64,000 bases of DNA, from contig NC_060060.1 of NCBI RefSeq assembly GCF_020283565.1, forward strand, positions 930,001 through 994,000, given 5' to 3'. The notes beneath the pieces were generated by a model, which was given only the letters and a program-made list of their open reading frames with translations, was not told the origin of the DNA and made no database searches. This DNA comes from Trifolium pratense. Its lineage: Eukaryota > Streptophyta > Magnoliopsida > Fabales > Fabaceae. Positions 11,185 to 21,581 of this stretch are shown piece after piece; position 1 is the first letter of the stretch; each line of letters begins with the position of its first letter. The translations under genes were made by a program, and so were the position numbers.

Positions 11185-12337
11185 TTTTTAGCCTTATCAT
11201 AGACATCATTAAGACTATATAATTTTCTCCCCATAAATAAATAGTTGCATACAATATGCAAAGGTGGTCATATCACAAATTGAGTTGTATTGGTTAACTT
11301 ACCAAACCATATCGAAATTCACCTACACTAGAAAAAAGGCGATCATTATGAACATGTATAAAGGGATCGGTGACTCATTGCTCTCCCCAATCACAAGTCA
11401 GTAACAAATATACAGGGGAAATGATTGTATCACAGCAAAGTTTCTTGTAAGAATAAGAATCATCTAAATACACGCCACTGGATATATCAATTATAGAATC
11501 AATCCAATAAGTATCATCTAATTCTATCTTATACATTAAAATGAATTTAGTGAACAAATTCAGTAACCTGAATTCAATCGGTACAAAACCTAAATAGAGA
11601 AATGAAAACAAAAACTGCCATAAAATATGTTCGATTGAAGGATTTTGTTGATGTGAAAAGAGATTCAAAAGGAGTTTTCTCTGTAAAGTCTTCTGTCACG
11701 TAATAACATGCAAATAATCAATGCTTAGTGAGTGGATCATTATGCAATTAAACAAGCATGAACTAGGAACCCTAATTTTCTGATTTTACAGTAGTGATTT
11801 CTAATTTAGATGAATGAGATGATGTGATTATTCGGTAATATGCAAAATAAAAACGAAATTCATAGTGTTCAAATCAAATCCAGAGCTCAATTAGAGTGTT
11901 GAAATGCCAAAAAAGAATAACAATCGCTGAAATCTAAATTAGAATGTTGAAATTTAACTTACGCAGAAATCAGAGAAGAATCGAGAACACCGTCAAATTT
12001 CAACGAAGAATAACAATCGCGAGGAAAGAGGAATGCGGCAAAGAGGATCGGAGAAGAGTGAAATCGGAGCAAATCGAAGGGTGAATGAGATCGGAGAAAA
12101 ATCGGAGTGAGAGCGTTTGCAAAATCGGTGTCGCGATATTGATGATAACGGCTTCGTGTTCTGAGATTTTTACGCCAAAAAAAAAAATATAAGGAGAATA
12201 GTAGTAATAACAGTACTTTGTAAATAGAGTAATAATATAAAATTAATTTTCATCAAATGGTTGTTAATATACTTGAAATTAACCAGGAACACGTTTCGTA
12301 GCATAATTATGGTAGCAAATTGCGTTTTTTCTTGTAG

Positions 12338-12506
12338 AATCCAACTCAATCAGAACCTCAGCATCCAGAATGCATCCTATAGTTTCTTCCACATTAGCTT
12401 CAAAGTATTCTTTCAACCTTTCTATTAACTTAGTTTGATAGAATAATTCAGAGAGCAATCTTGGATGTGCAACACGAGCTATGGATTTATCAAGACTTTC
12501 CTTGAT
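12338..12506 (-). pseudogene. Gene fragment of unknown origin beside the CACTA right end
   Basis: The minus-strand frame reads SIARVAHPRLLSELFYQTKL, then IERLKEYFEANVEETIGCIL and DAEVLIELDS without a stop. It looks like real coding sequence (helical, charged) truncated by the CACTA insertion. The parent gene was not recognised. 12507-12722 holds no further coding signal. Confidence 0.4.
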
Positions 12507-12722
12507 GCAGAGAGATTAATCTTGATACCTTTTGACAGAAATTACAGATAATGCTTGTCATAGGTCAGATGCTTAGGAAGCTATCTCTTGGAGAGACTGA
12601 CAATATCATTACTTTGAAAACCACTTGAATTCATCCTTCAAAGATGATACCAAGTTTAAACCTGCATTGCTCCTTTTTTCAAAAATTTCTGCCTCGAATT
12701 TCTCTTGAAATAGTGGGTTTTG

Positions 12723-12939
12723 TAACACCCTCATTTCCCGACCAATTATTATAAATAAAATAAGTAATTATCCTTATCTCTCTACACCCCTACTCTACTT
12801 CCTCATAACTCAACCCAAGTCCATTACTATTTTCATATTATTACTATTAATGTTTTCTATTTTTCTACTCTAACTAAAATAAATCATAAACTCACCTACT
12901 AAGCTTGTCTATTATATGCGCTAACAATTTCTCAATAGT
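12723..12939 (+). mobile_element. LTR-like fragment starting TGTAACACCC
   Basis: It begins TGTAACACCCTCATTTCCCG, the start typical of many plant Ty3/gypsy LTRs. The same type of start (TGTAACGCCCC) opens the complete solo LTR at 43425. A CACTA element interrupts it at 12940. A convincing right end after 17877 was not found. Confidence 0.45.
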
Positions 12940-15900
12940 CACTACAAAAAATATGTTGACTTACGACACATGCATTCTGGCAGTTTAGAAGAACCGCCGC
13001 CGTTATGTTAATATTTGAAACCTTGCGGCCGTTCAAAAGCAACCGTCGAGAAGTCGACAAACCCGCGCTGTTTCACTTCTTCCCTCTTTTTTCAGAATTT
13101 CTTCAATCCCACAACCTTCGAGCTTCAATCTCTAAATCAGATTCGTTTTCAAGCTTCTTCAATCCCTAAACCCTAAAAAAATCTGCGATATTCTTACTCA
13201 TTAGCTTCAATCCTAAATCTGTGATTCTCACTCACAAGCTCCAATCCCTAAATCTCTCAAGCTACGTTCAGGTTCAACATTCAGGCTTCGTTCGAATCCC
13301 TAAATCACTCAACCTCTCAAGCTTCGTTGAACCTCTCAAGCTTCGCTGAACCTTCAATCTTCATTCAACTTCGTTCAGCTTCGTTCAACATTCAAATTCA
13401 TATTCAATCTTCAAAATCCAGGTTCAATTTTACTTCAGATTCAATATTCCTTGAAATTGAGGTTCACTTGAATATATTATTTGCTTAATTTTGCTTCAGA
13501 TTCAATATTGCTTAATTTTGCTTCAGGTTCACTTGAAGCCCCTTTACATAGCTCATTGTATGAATAATTAAGCTTCAGATTTTTAAAGTCAATTGAGGTG
13601 TTTAACCTTCTGATATGTAGTTTATTTAGCTTGTCATTACTTTGTAATTTTGAAGGATGTGATTTAGAATAAGTTGAGATCAGTATGGTAGCTTTATTGT
13701 TGAAAGCTCATAGCAATGCCATCTTTGATAACACTCTAATAAGGCTCTGTTTGGCGAATTTTTTTGGAATGTTAGGCTCTAGTGTAACACAGGGTTTTAT
13801 GTACCTATGACATTCACATTTTGGTTAATTGATGAATATTAGGGTTGTAATTTGCATCTAATTAATTTTTGTTTCAAGCAGGGAATTAATTGTGCTATGA
13901 TTATGTCACCTATCCATATAGTTAACACTTGTATTTCCTGGTGGCTGGTGCTGTTATTCTTTACATTTCATTATTACATCCTTGTTGTCTGAGATTTTGT
14001 CACCAGGACTTGTTTTAAAGCCTAGCTTTCATTGATTTTTTCTGTTCCTAGTCTCACTTGGTGGGACAATTTGCCAGATTCTATTAAGAATGATTTTCAT
14101 CCTAATAGATTAGGTTTGCCTATGTATTGTTTCTGTTAATTGTTATTGAATTCTGTTGATTTGGGTTATGGATTCAGTTCTTGCAAATGTAGGTAAGACT
14201 ATTAAACTTATAATAATGTTAATCATTCCCTGGAACTTGCCATGACTTTACACCACTAGATGGTTCATTAGAAGAAAATTTAATGGGAACTTTACTACAC
14301 TAAGTTGTAAATTTAGGAATCACAATGTAATGGTTAGAAAATAGGACTGTCATATACCCTTTTTGCCCTTATCTTTCATTCTTAAAGGAGACGACGACGT
14401 GATTGGCTTTTGTTCTTAAAGGAGACGACGACATGATTGGCTTTTGTTCATGCTTTCATTTACCCTTTTTGCCCTTATCTTTCATTTGTTTCCACTATAT
14501 ATGCGCTTGCTTCTGGTTCATCTTCCCATTCATCGTTTGTGCTCTCCTTCTTGTTCTATTCTGATTTGGTTTCATTTTTTGTCCTGGTTAGGGTTGCAAG
14601 AATTTGGGAAGTTACTGGTTATCTCAGAGCCGAGAAGATAAACTCTGTTGATGCCAAGGTTTGTATTGTTATTACAAACTTTATCTTTGGTTTATTCTTT
14701 CTTGCTTTTCATTAAATTTTGTGTGTTTTGTTTGATCCTTTAATTGAAGAGTTCAGTTTTTATTCTTTTTTTTTTTTCCTTTTGCAGATTTTGATTTTGA
14801 TTCTGTATTTCATTTCAAGGGTTGAAGTAAGATGATTTCAGAGAAAGTTTTGATTGAAAAGTTGTAAATTTATTGGAATTTGGCTTCTTTGTGGAGTGAT
14901 CATGGTTAATTTGGTGGGCATATGATGTTATTGATGGTGTTATAAATACCTCATGATAGCCCAAGTTTTACACACCAAGATTAATGCAACTCAAGTAACT
15001 CCACTTTTTTGTATGTTGTTTGTCCAAATAGATCTGCAATGGACTTTGATTATGCTCACTACATGTTGATTTTGCAGGTTTTGGCTTTTAAGAACAAGAA
15101 ACTACTATCCATTCTCAGTTTTGAAGTTGATGCTGTGAGGAAGGTACCTAAGGTGAGAGGATTTTCCATATGCTTATAATTATAAATGAATTCATCTGCT
15201 TAAACTTTATTCATTAGTTCAGTAAAGGAGAAAATGAACTTTAATCGAGTTATGAACTGTTCAGTTCAATTATAAACTTAGCATGAGGCTAAAAATGAGT
15301 TTAATTTGTTTTTGTTTTTTTTTTTTGTGTGTGCTATATAGTGGTAAACTTGACACAATATTAGATTGTGATTCCTGCGTGTGTCATGGCCGTCGTTGTG
15401 GGTTGGCATCGGTCACCCCGGTGCTGTGCGCATCTCTGAACGCTGCCGATTCTCTGCTGCCGCCTCGGTGAGCCAACCTTTCCTGTTTGTCCTCTCTCCT
15501 AGGCATATTTGTTTGCTATGTTTTTGTAATGTTGCTCCAAAGTTATGTTGAAGATGATGGATAAAAATTTCTGGGTTAAACTTTCAACTTTGGGTGCAAT
15601 TGTATATTTATTGGTTTTATTTCACATAATATTGTGTTGATTTTCTTTTCCTGTTAAGTTTATGTTTCAACTATGTCTAAGAAAGGTATGAAAACTTCTT
15701 TTTTAAAACAAATTCAAACTAAGTTTACATATGGTTATACACTTAATCTTTGTTTCTAAAAACTGATTACTTTCTTATGTCTACTTTCTCATAGCTTAAA
15801 AGGTTAATGACAAAAATGTCTTTTGGCAGATTCTGATTTTGTGACGGATGATATATACCGGAGAATACATTAACTCCTTTGCAATATAGTTTTGAAACAA

Positions 15901-17874
15901 TTTGTCCTTTTAAATAAATCCTCTTATCAAATATGATTTAAGGTATGTCTATGTATTTCTTCCACAAATAGTAAAATAATCTTCATATTTGTATCCTGTT
16001 TTGACTGTTTCAGTTTTGTGAATTTTACAAATCTTTTCTATTCAATTTGTATCTGTGGTTTTGACAATTGATTGTAGGTATGTCTACCTCAACTAGAAGA
16101 CGTAATTATCGTATACAACCTCCCACTCAACCTCCACCTCACAATCAACCCCTCAACTTCAACCCCAACATCGACAACCTCAATCTCCCCCTCAACTTCA
16201 TCATTCACATGAGATGGCTTTTACTTCTGCATTATAACTGTAACTAGTTGTGGTATAGGTATTGCTGCGAGATCCAACAGATGAACACGTGGTTCTTGTT
16301 GTTGAGGAACTGCAGAGGCGATTGCCTAAACTGAGTGACATCCGTCAACAACAAGGAGATGGTAAAGAGTATTTTGGTGGTCAACAGGATGCTGAAGCTG
16401 CTGAAGATGGTATGTTAGATTAAATATGAACTGTGTAAAAAAATAGTTGATTGCATCCTTTCCTCTCTAATCAAAATTGTTTTTCTTCCTGTATTTGAAT
16501 GATCTAAATTATGCAATGTAGAGTCACCGTTTGAGTTTCATGCCTTGGAGGTGGTTTTAGAAGCCATTTGTAGTTATCTTGTTGCACGTACAACTGAGTT
16601 GGAGATGGTTGCTTATCCTGCCTTATATGAACTTACCTCCAAGGTACATATATAATTAAATTCCTTATCTTGTTTTTCTCTCATTTCAGTTTTGACACGA
16701 GCCCTCCCTCACAAATATATAATAAGCTAACAACTAGGAAGCTTCATTAAAAGTGGTTTAGGAGATTTTTCTTTCCTTTAGTTCAGATATCTTATGCTTT
16801 TTACTGCTTGTACTTATCATCATTGAGATGTTAATTCTGATCATGAATGCTTTCACTTATATGATTTCTATTGTTTGGCTTGAAACGTGGATGTTCTAGT
16901 TCCATGTTTGACCTTTTTGAGGAATCTGTTTTATTTATGTTTTTGAAATTCTTGACTTTATTTTGTTCAATTGTTATGAACTTTGAGTTACATTAAACTG
17001 CAGATTAGTAGTCGTAATTTGGACAGAGTTCGTAAACTGAAGAGTGCAATGACAAGGCTGACAGCTCGGGTTCAAAAGGTATGTTAAGCTCTTCTTGAGG
17101 TTTAAAACTATCATGCTTCATATCCCTTTGTATTTTAGTTATACTAGTTAAGAAGGGTAATATTTTAGTTATACTAGAGTTAAGAAGGGTGAGGTTTAGG
17201 ACTGGAATAGCAGAATCTTTGTTTGGTTTGTGGTGTGTTAATTTCAGCTTGCTTGTTTGGTATTCTGTCAATTTCATCTTTTATATTTGGAAGTTTTTAC
17301 TTGCAATTAGCTTTTTTTCTTAATTTATTATATAATATAGATGCAATTCTCTACCAAAAAATAAAAATATAGATGCAATTAGCATCTTCTATGTTTTGGA
17401 TGTTTAGGTATAGGTGGGCTATTTTTATTATGTTTAAGAGACCTTGTTTAGTATAATTAATTGCAGCAAAAAAAAAGCACAAAAAATTTTAGTCACTAAG
17501 TAGAAAAAGAAAAAAAAAGAACTATTAATTGGAGGAAAAAAAAAAAGCACTGAATTTTTTTTCCAAAAAATAGAGATTGCGGCGGTTTCAAACTGCCAGT
17601 AAAGTAAAAAAAAAATTAATGATAGAGCGACGGTTTTAAACTGTCGCCAATGTAGAAATAGATCCCTTGCTAGTTTCCATTTCCCGACGGTTTTAAACTG
17701 ACGCTAACTTTGTCGCGACGGTTTGTGTGGCGGTTCTTAAAACCGTCGCAATGTTTAGCGACGACGCCAGGTTTTGCGGCCCTTTGCCAACTGTCGTAAT
17801 ATTGGTTTGCGACGGTTTAAAACCGTCGCTAATGCCTTTTAGAACCGTCGCTAACTATCAAATTTCTTGTAGTG
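12940..17874. mobile_element. CACTA element with captured magnesium-transporter exons
   Basis: The left end CACTACAAAAAATATG and the right end ATTTCTTGTAGTG are flanked by the 3-bp duplication AGT (12937-12939, 17875-17877). GCGACGGTT/AACCGTCGC subterminal repeats are dense at 17580-17870 and sparser at 12960-13060. The 4.9-kb interior contains pyrimidine-rich 5'UTR-like repeats (13080-13460) and several exon-like pieces with splice sites (for example 14590-14658 and 15079-15151). It also holds three exons of an MRS2/MGT gene. No transposase is present. Confidence 0.88.
16259..17078 (+). pseudogene. MRS2/MGT: Captured MRS2/MGT (CorA-type Mg2+ transporter) gene fragment, three exons
   Basis: Three exons join in frame: 16259-16409, 16522-16643 and 17004-17078, each with AG acceptor and GT donor. 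They encode VLLRDPTDEHVVLVVEELQR, then [20 protein letters not shown] with [17 protein letters not shown], then ISSRNLDRVRKLKSAMTRLT. This is the hallmark cytosolic region of plant MRS2/MGT proteins just before the coiled coil. The N-terminus, the two membrane helices and the GMN signature are missing, and the segment lies entirely inside a CACTA element. It is a transduplicated fragment, though its splicing signals and frame are preserved, so it may be transcribed. Confidence 0.88.
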
Positions 17875-17877
17875 AGT

Positions 17878-18829
17878 TGTCAATTTCTAACTACTAATTC
17901 TCTTCTAATTTTATTGTCTAAAATTCTAAATTTGAGTTTACTAACAAATTCTAATATTATATACTGACCCTTCCAAAAGCACACAAAATAGAAAAAAATG
18001 ACAAAATATGAAGAAATACTTAAACAAATAAATAACAATAATCTAATAAATAGGTTTCGTGTCAACCGCCGCAATAAACATACTGCAATTAGACACTTTT
18101 TTTTAGTGTCTAATGATCTCTCTTCTACCTTTTGTGCAACACTGATTAGTGTTCCCCATCACTACCCTTGTATGCACTTCTTGTGCTTATTTGGGTTTTA
18201 ATAATTTTTTTTGTTACATAAAGAGCTTGAATTTTTTTTTCTTTTCCCCCTCATCTTAAAATCTACATTTTTCTTAATAATATAAAATCTACACTTTTCT
18301 AAGAAACACTTCTATCTATTTAATATAATCAAACTTTTAATACATTTGTTTTCATATTTTTTATTCACATCATTAACATATAATTCTAGACAGCCGATCT
18401 CATAAATTATTAAACTATACAAAATAAAATATTTGAATAAATTACTATAGCCAATTTTTAAAAAATACTTTAAATAAATTTTTATATTGTGAAATCATGT
18501 GAGTAATGATAAAATTTTCAAAAAAAAAAAAAGAAAATTAATTTCTTAAATGATAATCTGAAAATAGTTTTACATTAAATAGAGATTTAAAGTTAATTGT
18601 CATCACAAAAAGATTTAATTAATTTTATTAAAATTGACATAAGTGTATATTTTACTGTGAACCTCCCCTCTAGAACTTATTCAACCAATTAGTCAATCTG
18701 CCTTTCCTTTCACACTCTGTCTTGCCTCTTTTTTCGTTTTATTTTTCTGGGTTGGGACTTTCCCCAATGAACTGCCTTAGGAATAGAAGCGATGCAGGAT
18801 GGAAAATTCAAAACTCAATAAGTGATATA
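17878..18829. other. AT-rich stretch, no recognisable feature
   Basis: No coding signal, terminal repeat or RNA gene was seen. Short A/T homopolymer runs are common. Confidence 0.6.
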
Positions 18830-19213
18830 TATATTTGTTAAGTCTGTTCTCCCGCGCCTGACCTAAGCAATTTTATTTAATTTAACAAATTAAATGACAA
18901 TGCCATGAGTGAATCGAACCCAGTACACTTAGGAAAAAAAAAAGTAGTTTTATTTAATTTGACAATGTGTATAATATTGACCGACTTAAGAAAAATCTTG
19001 TTAAGTCTGTTGTTAAGCAATTACCTGACTTAAGAAGTACGTTGTAGGTCGGTTAAATGACAAATCAACAAACTTAAGAAGTGTTTTCTTAAGTCGGCTA
19101 AAAATCTGACTTAACATATCAAAACTTATAATGACTGTAACTGTTAAGTCAGGTTAGGAACCGATTTAAATAGTTGTTTTTAACCGACTTAAAAAACGTT
19201 TTTTGTACTAGTC
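18830..19213. mobile_element. Degenerate CACTA-like terminal fragment
   Basis: Repeated CTTAAGTCGG / CCGACTTAA motifs in both orientations end in TTTTTTGTACTAGTC, close to an inverted CACTA terminus but mutated. No partner end was found. Confidence 0.45.
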
Positions 19214-19518
19214 GTATCATGGAGCAAAGTTAATAGAAAATGTAGAATTGGAACTCATTTAGATATGTCACATCATCACAAAGCTTCTCTAGGAGTTACT
19301 CAAACTTTCTTTTAAAAGATAATATATATAAAAGCATGATGAAATTTTATAAGAGAAGCAAGACTATTATCCGATCTTGTAACATATAAGAGAGGAGAAA
19401 AATATTATTCAAAAGAGGGGAGTATAATTTACTAAAATAAATATAAGTATGAAACAAACAGAGCAGCAACATAATTTTATTTTTATTTTAATTACCTTTT
19501 ACGGCTTCTTTATAAATA

Positions 19519-19671
19519 CTCCCTCTGGTCCCTTACATAAGAAAACTTTTGTTTTCTAAATTCATAGAATGATTGATGTATTTGGTCCATTTTTAAGAAT
19601 AATTGGCCCATTTTTCTAGATTCCATGAATCTAAAAAATAAATTTTTTCTTATATTAAGGACTGGAGGGAG
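19519..19671. mobile_element. Stowaway-type MITE 3' of NCR gene A
   Basis: The terminal inverted repeats are CTCCCTCTGGTCCCTTACATAAG-like at the left and the matching inverted CTTATATTAAGGACTGGAGGGAG-like at the right. They are flanked by TA dinucleotides, as expected for Tc1/mariner Stowaway MITEs. The element is 153 bp and ends 18 bp from the stop codon of NCR A, so it probably lies in that gene's 3' UTR. Confidence 0.88.
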
Positions 19672-19689
19672 TATGTATATGTTCACAAT

Positions 19690-20858
19690 CTAGCCACTAA
19701 TTTTGTGCTTTGTGACCTTCTCGACACATGCACAAACCCCAAACTCTGTCCTTTTAAATTCAGGCTCCGTAACCCAAAAGACGCAGATTGGAACATCGCC
19801 AGCATCGATACAAACATAATTTTGACAATCCGCGTTATTTCGACACATAGCTAATAAGAAAAAGAACGTTATCAAAATGACGGTGAAACAATTTGAATAA
19901 GAAAATTTAAAGGTAAAATTATTAGGAATCTTTATATACATATATCAAATTTGGATAAAAATCATTTAAAATTTTAATTTATTTTAATAAAAATTAGGGT
20001 TAAACACGTTTTTGAATAGTATAAATATTTTCAAATTTCATTTTTAGTCTATATAAAAAAATTTAGCAAGTTTTAGTCTCCCAAATATTTCTTTCATAAC
20101 TTTTGATTCCTATTTTTAAGTCAACTCATGTATACTTTCATATTTTTTAATGAGTCTTTTGTATCTATGTTTATAATAATATAAAAATCTCTCCCACAAC
20201 AATTTAGAACTTTTTAAATTAGATGAATTAAATATGATTTTTTTAAGCGTCAAAAACTTAGAAATTCATATCTAATTCATCTGTTGTGTTGTAAAAAACT
20301 AAATATTTGATGGAGAGATTTTTATTTTTATAAATGCAAATATAAAAACTCATTAAAAATTATGAAAGATTGATCGGGAGATTAATTTTTTGTAATGAAT
20401 GCTGAAAACAATAAAAATTTCAATTAATATAGGTAAGTTTACAAGTCATTAGGTTTGGTCTAGTAGTTAGGGGTTTGAATAATATATATGTTTGAGGTCC
20501 TAAATTCGACTCTCACTGACTCCATTGTACACCAAATAAATATATATAGATGATTTGACCTAAAAGCAGAGACGAAAAATCACACGGTATATATTTGAGG
20601 ATAAAAACTTCCTGAAATTTTTTATAAGAATTAAAAACGATATTGGACATATTTATAGCAACAAAAAATTTATTTAACCCTATATAATAATATAAAAATA
20701 TGATATTCAATTTTGTATAGAAATACCATTACATCAAACTAAATTTTGAGATACCAGAATTTACCGGATAATAAAAATTACTTACCCCTTGATATAGAAA
20801 TAAATATGGAAAAAAAGATAACCATAGCATAAGTAATAAACATATAAACTTTAACCAT
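19690..20858 (-). CDS. NCR peptide gene A (nodule-specific cysteine-rich, 77 aa)
   Basis: Exon 1 is 20786-20858 and exon 2 is 19690-19850, with a 935-bp phase-1 intron (GTAAGTAA donor, TTCTTATTAG acceptor). Residues 1-24 form a hydrophobic signal peptide (MVKVYMFITYAMVIFFSIFI). The mature part has six cysteines spaced C-x5-C-x4-C-x8-C-x16-C-x-C, starting CRNNADC and ending GVCACVEK. NCR peptides of IRLC legumes are secreted into symbiosomes and act on bacteroids. The mature peptide here is near neutral. The start ATG is the only one in frame with the signal peptide. The promoter is shared with genes B-D. The intron carries a SINE-like insertion shared with gene B. NCR identity rests on architecture. 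A defensin-like peptide of another subclass is the alternative. Confidence 0.88.
20443..20549 (+). mobile_element. tRNA-derived SINE-like insertion in the NCR A intron
   Basis: A GGTTTGGTCTAGTAGTTAGG A-box-like segment and a TAAATTCGACTCTCA B-box-like segment precede a T/A-rich tail. It is flanked by imperfect GATGATTTGAC-like duplications. The same insertion is in the NCR B intron (25515-25620). NCR C has an uninterrupted GATGAGTTGACTTAAAAG at this place. Confidence 0.65.
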
Positions 20859-21272
20859 AGTTTTTTCTTTTATTAATTTAGAAATTAGAATCATTTGTTA
20901 GCTTTATAGTGTAAAAAAATATTCATGCTTGTTAATATGAAACTATTCTTAAAATCATAATAATTATTAAATTAATGTTTCTTAGATGTAGGTATCAAAT
21001 ATATTTGTCTTTTAGCTCATTCAATTAATTACTTGACCTTCTATTTTATTTTTTAATTTCTATTTTATCCCTTCATAATAGAGAAGGGAAAATCTAAAAA
21101 TCATGACAAAAAAATGACTTTTTTGAGTATACATCCTAATGTAAGATTTTTACCATATTTGAAAATAGTGTTGTGTTAGTTGTGAATTCGTCGAAAATTA
21201 CACTAATGAAAACTCTTTGTGTAGAGTAAACTGAATCAACCAAAGAGATAATAATGATGATAATAATAATAA
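20859..21272 (-). promoter_or_regulatory. NCR A promoter region
   Basis: A TATA-like CTATAAAG (20902-20909) lies about 45 bp before the ATG. The upstream block contains GGTCAAGTAATTAATTGAAT and AGCTAAAAGACAAAT, then CCCTTCTCTATTATGAAGGG (21071-21090). These blocks occur in the same order before genes B, C, D and the exon-1 array, so they are likely the nodule-specific control region. Confidence 0.7.
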
Positions 21273-21305
21273 CTAGCGGCCAAACAGGCACGCCGTGCCT
21301 GTTTG
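21273..21305 (-). mobile_element. Helitron-like 3' terminus in the NCR A upstream region
   Basis: Read on the minus strand, a perfect 12-bp stem hairpin (CAAACAGGCACG / CGTGCCTGTTTG) is followed by GCCGCTAG and then T. This is the plant Helitron 3' end layout (hairpin, then CTRR, inserted before T). The element would extend to the right, but I could not define a 5' TC end. Confidence 0.5.
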
Positions 21306-21424
21306 TGTAGTCTGTATTTTCTATTATGGCATCAAGTGGTTTCAACCCCCTCTCGATCGCAGATGCGGGGATTGAACTGTGGTCTCCCTATCAAGTTCGG
21401 CGTCAATCACCATTGAATCAACTA

Positions 21425-21581
21425 TCGATTGATCTCGTAAAGTAGCTTTGAGAAGCACTGTTATATTATCCTTAAATTTCATGTTTTAATAGCGCTTCTT
21501 AAAATGCTATTATAGAGGCTCCATGTTATGTATTAATAGCACTTGAGGAGCTATATATAATAAATCAAAATTGCAGTAGTG
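21425..21581. mobile_element. CACTA right-end fragment (AATAGCGC family)
   Basis: TTTAATAGCGCTTCTTAAAA-type subterminal repeats end in TTGCAGTAGTG. The same family is at 35165-35436. No left partner was found. Confidence 0.5.

Larger units (their letters stand above)
8124..12337. mobile_element. CACTA-type element carrying captured host gene fragments
   Basis: The left end is CACTACAAGAAAATCTAGC, with repeated CTAGCTAATT/AATTCGCAAC-like subterminal motifs. The right end (about 12290-12337) has GTAGCATAATTATGG and ends CTTGTAG, missing the last two bases of a perfect terminus. No clear 3-bp target duplication remains. The interior holds exon-like fragments on the minus strand, including one of SEC23. 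The purine-rich stretch at 11940-12170 looks like an antisense 5' UTR of a captured gene. Regions between the listed exons contain only AT-rich intron-like sequence. Confidence 0.7.
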
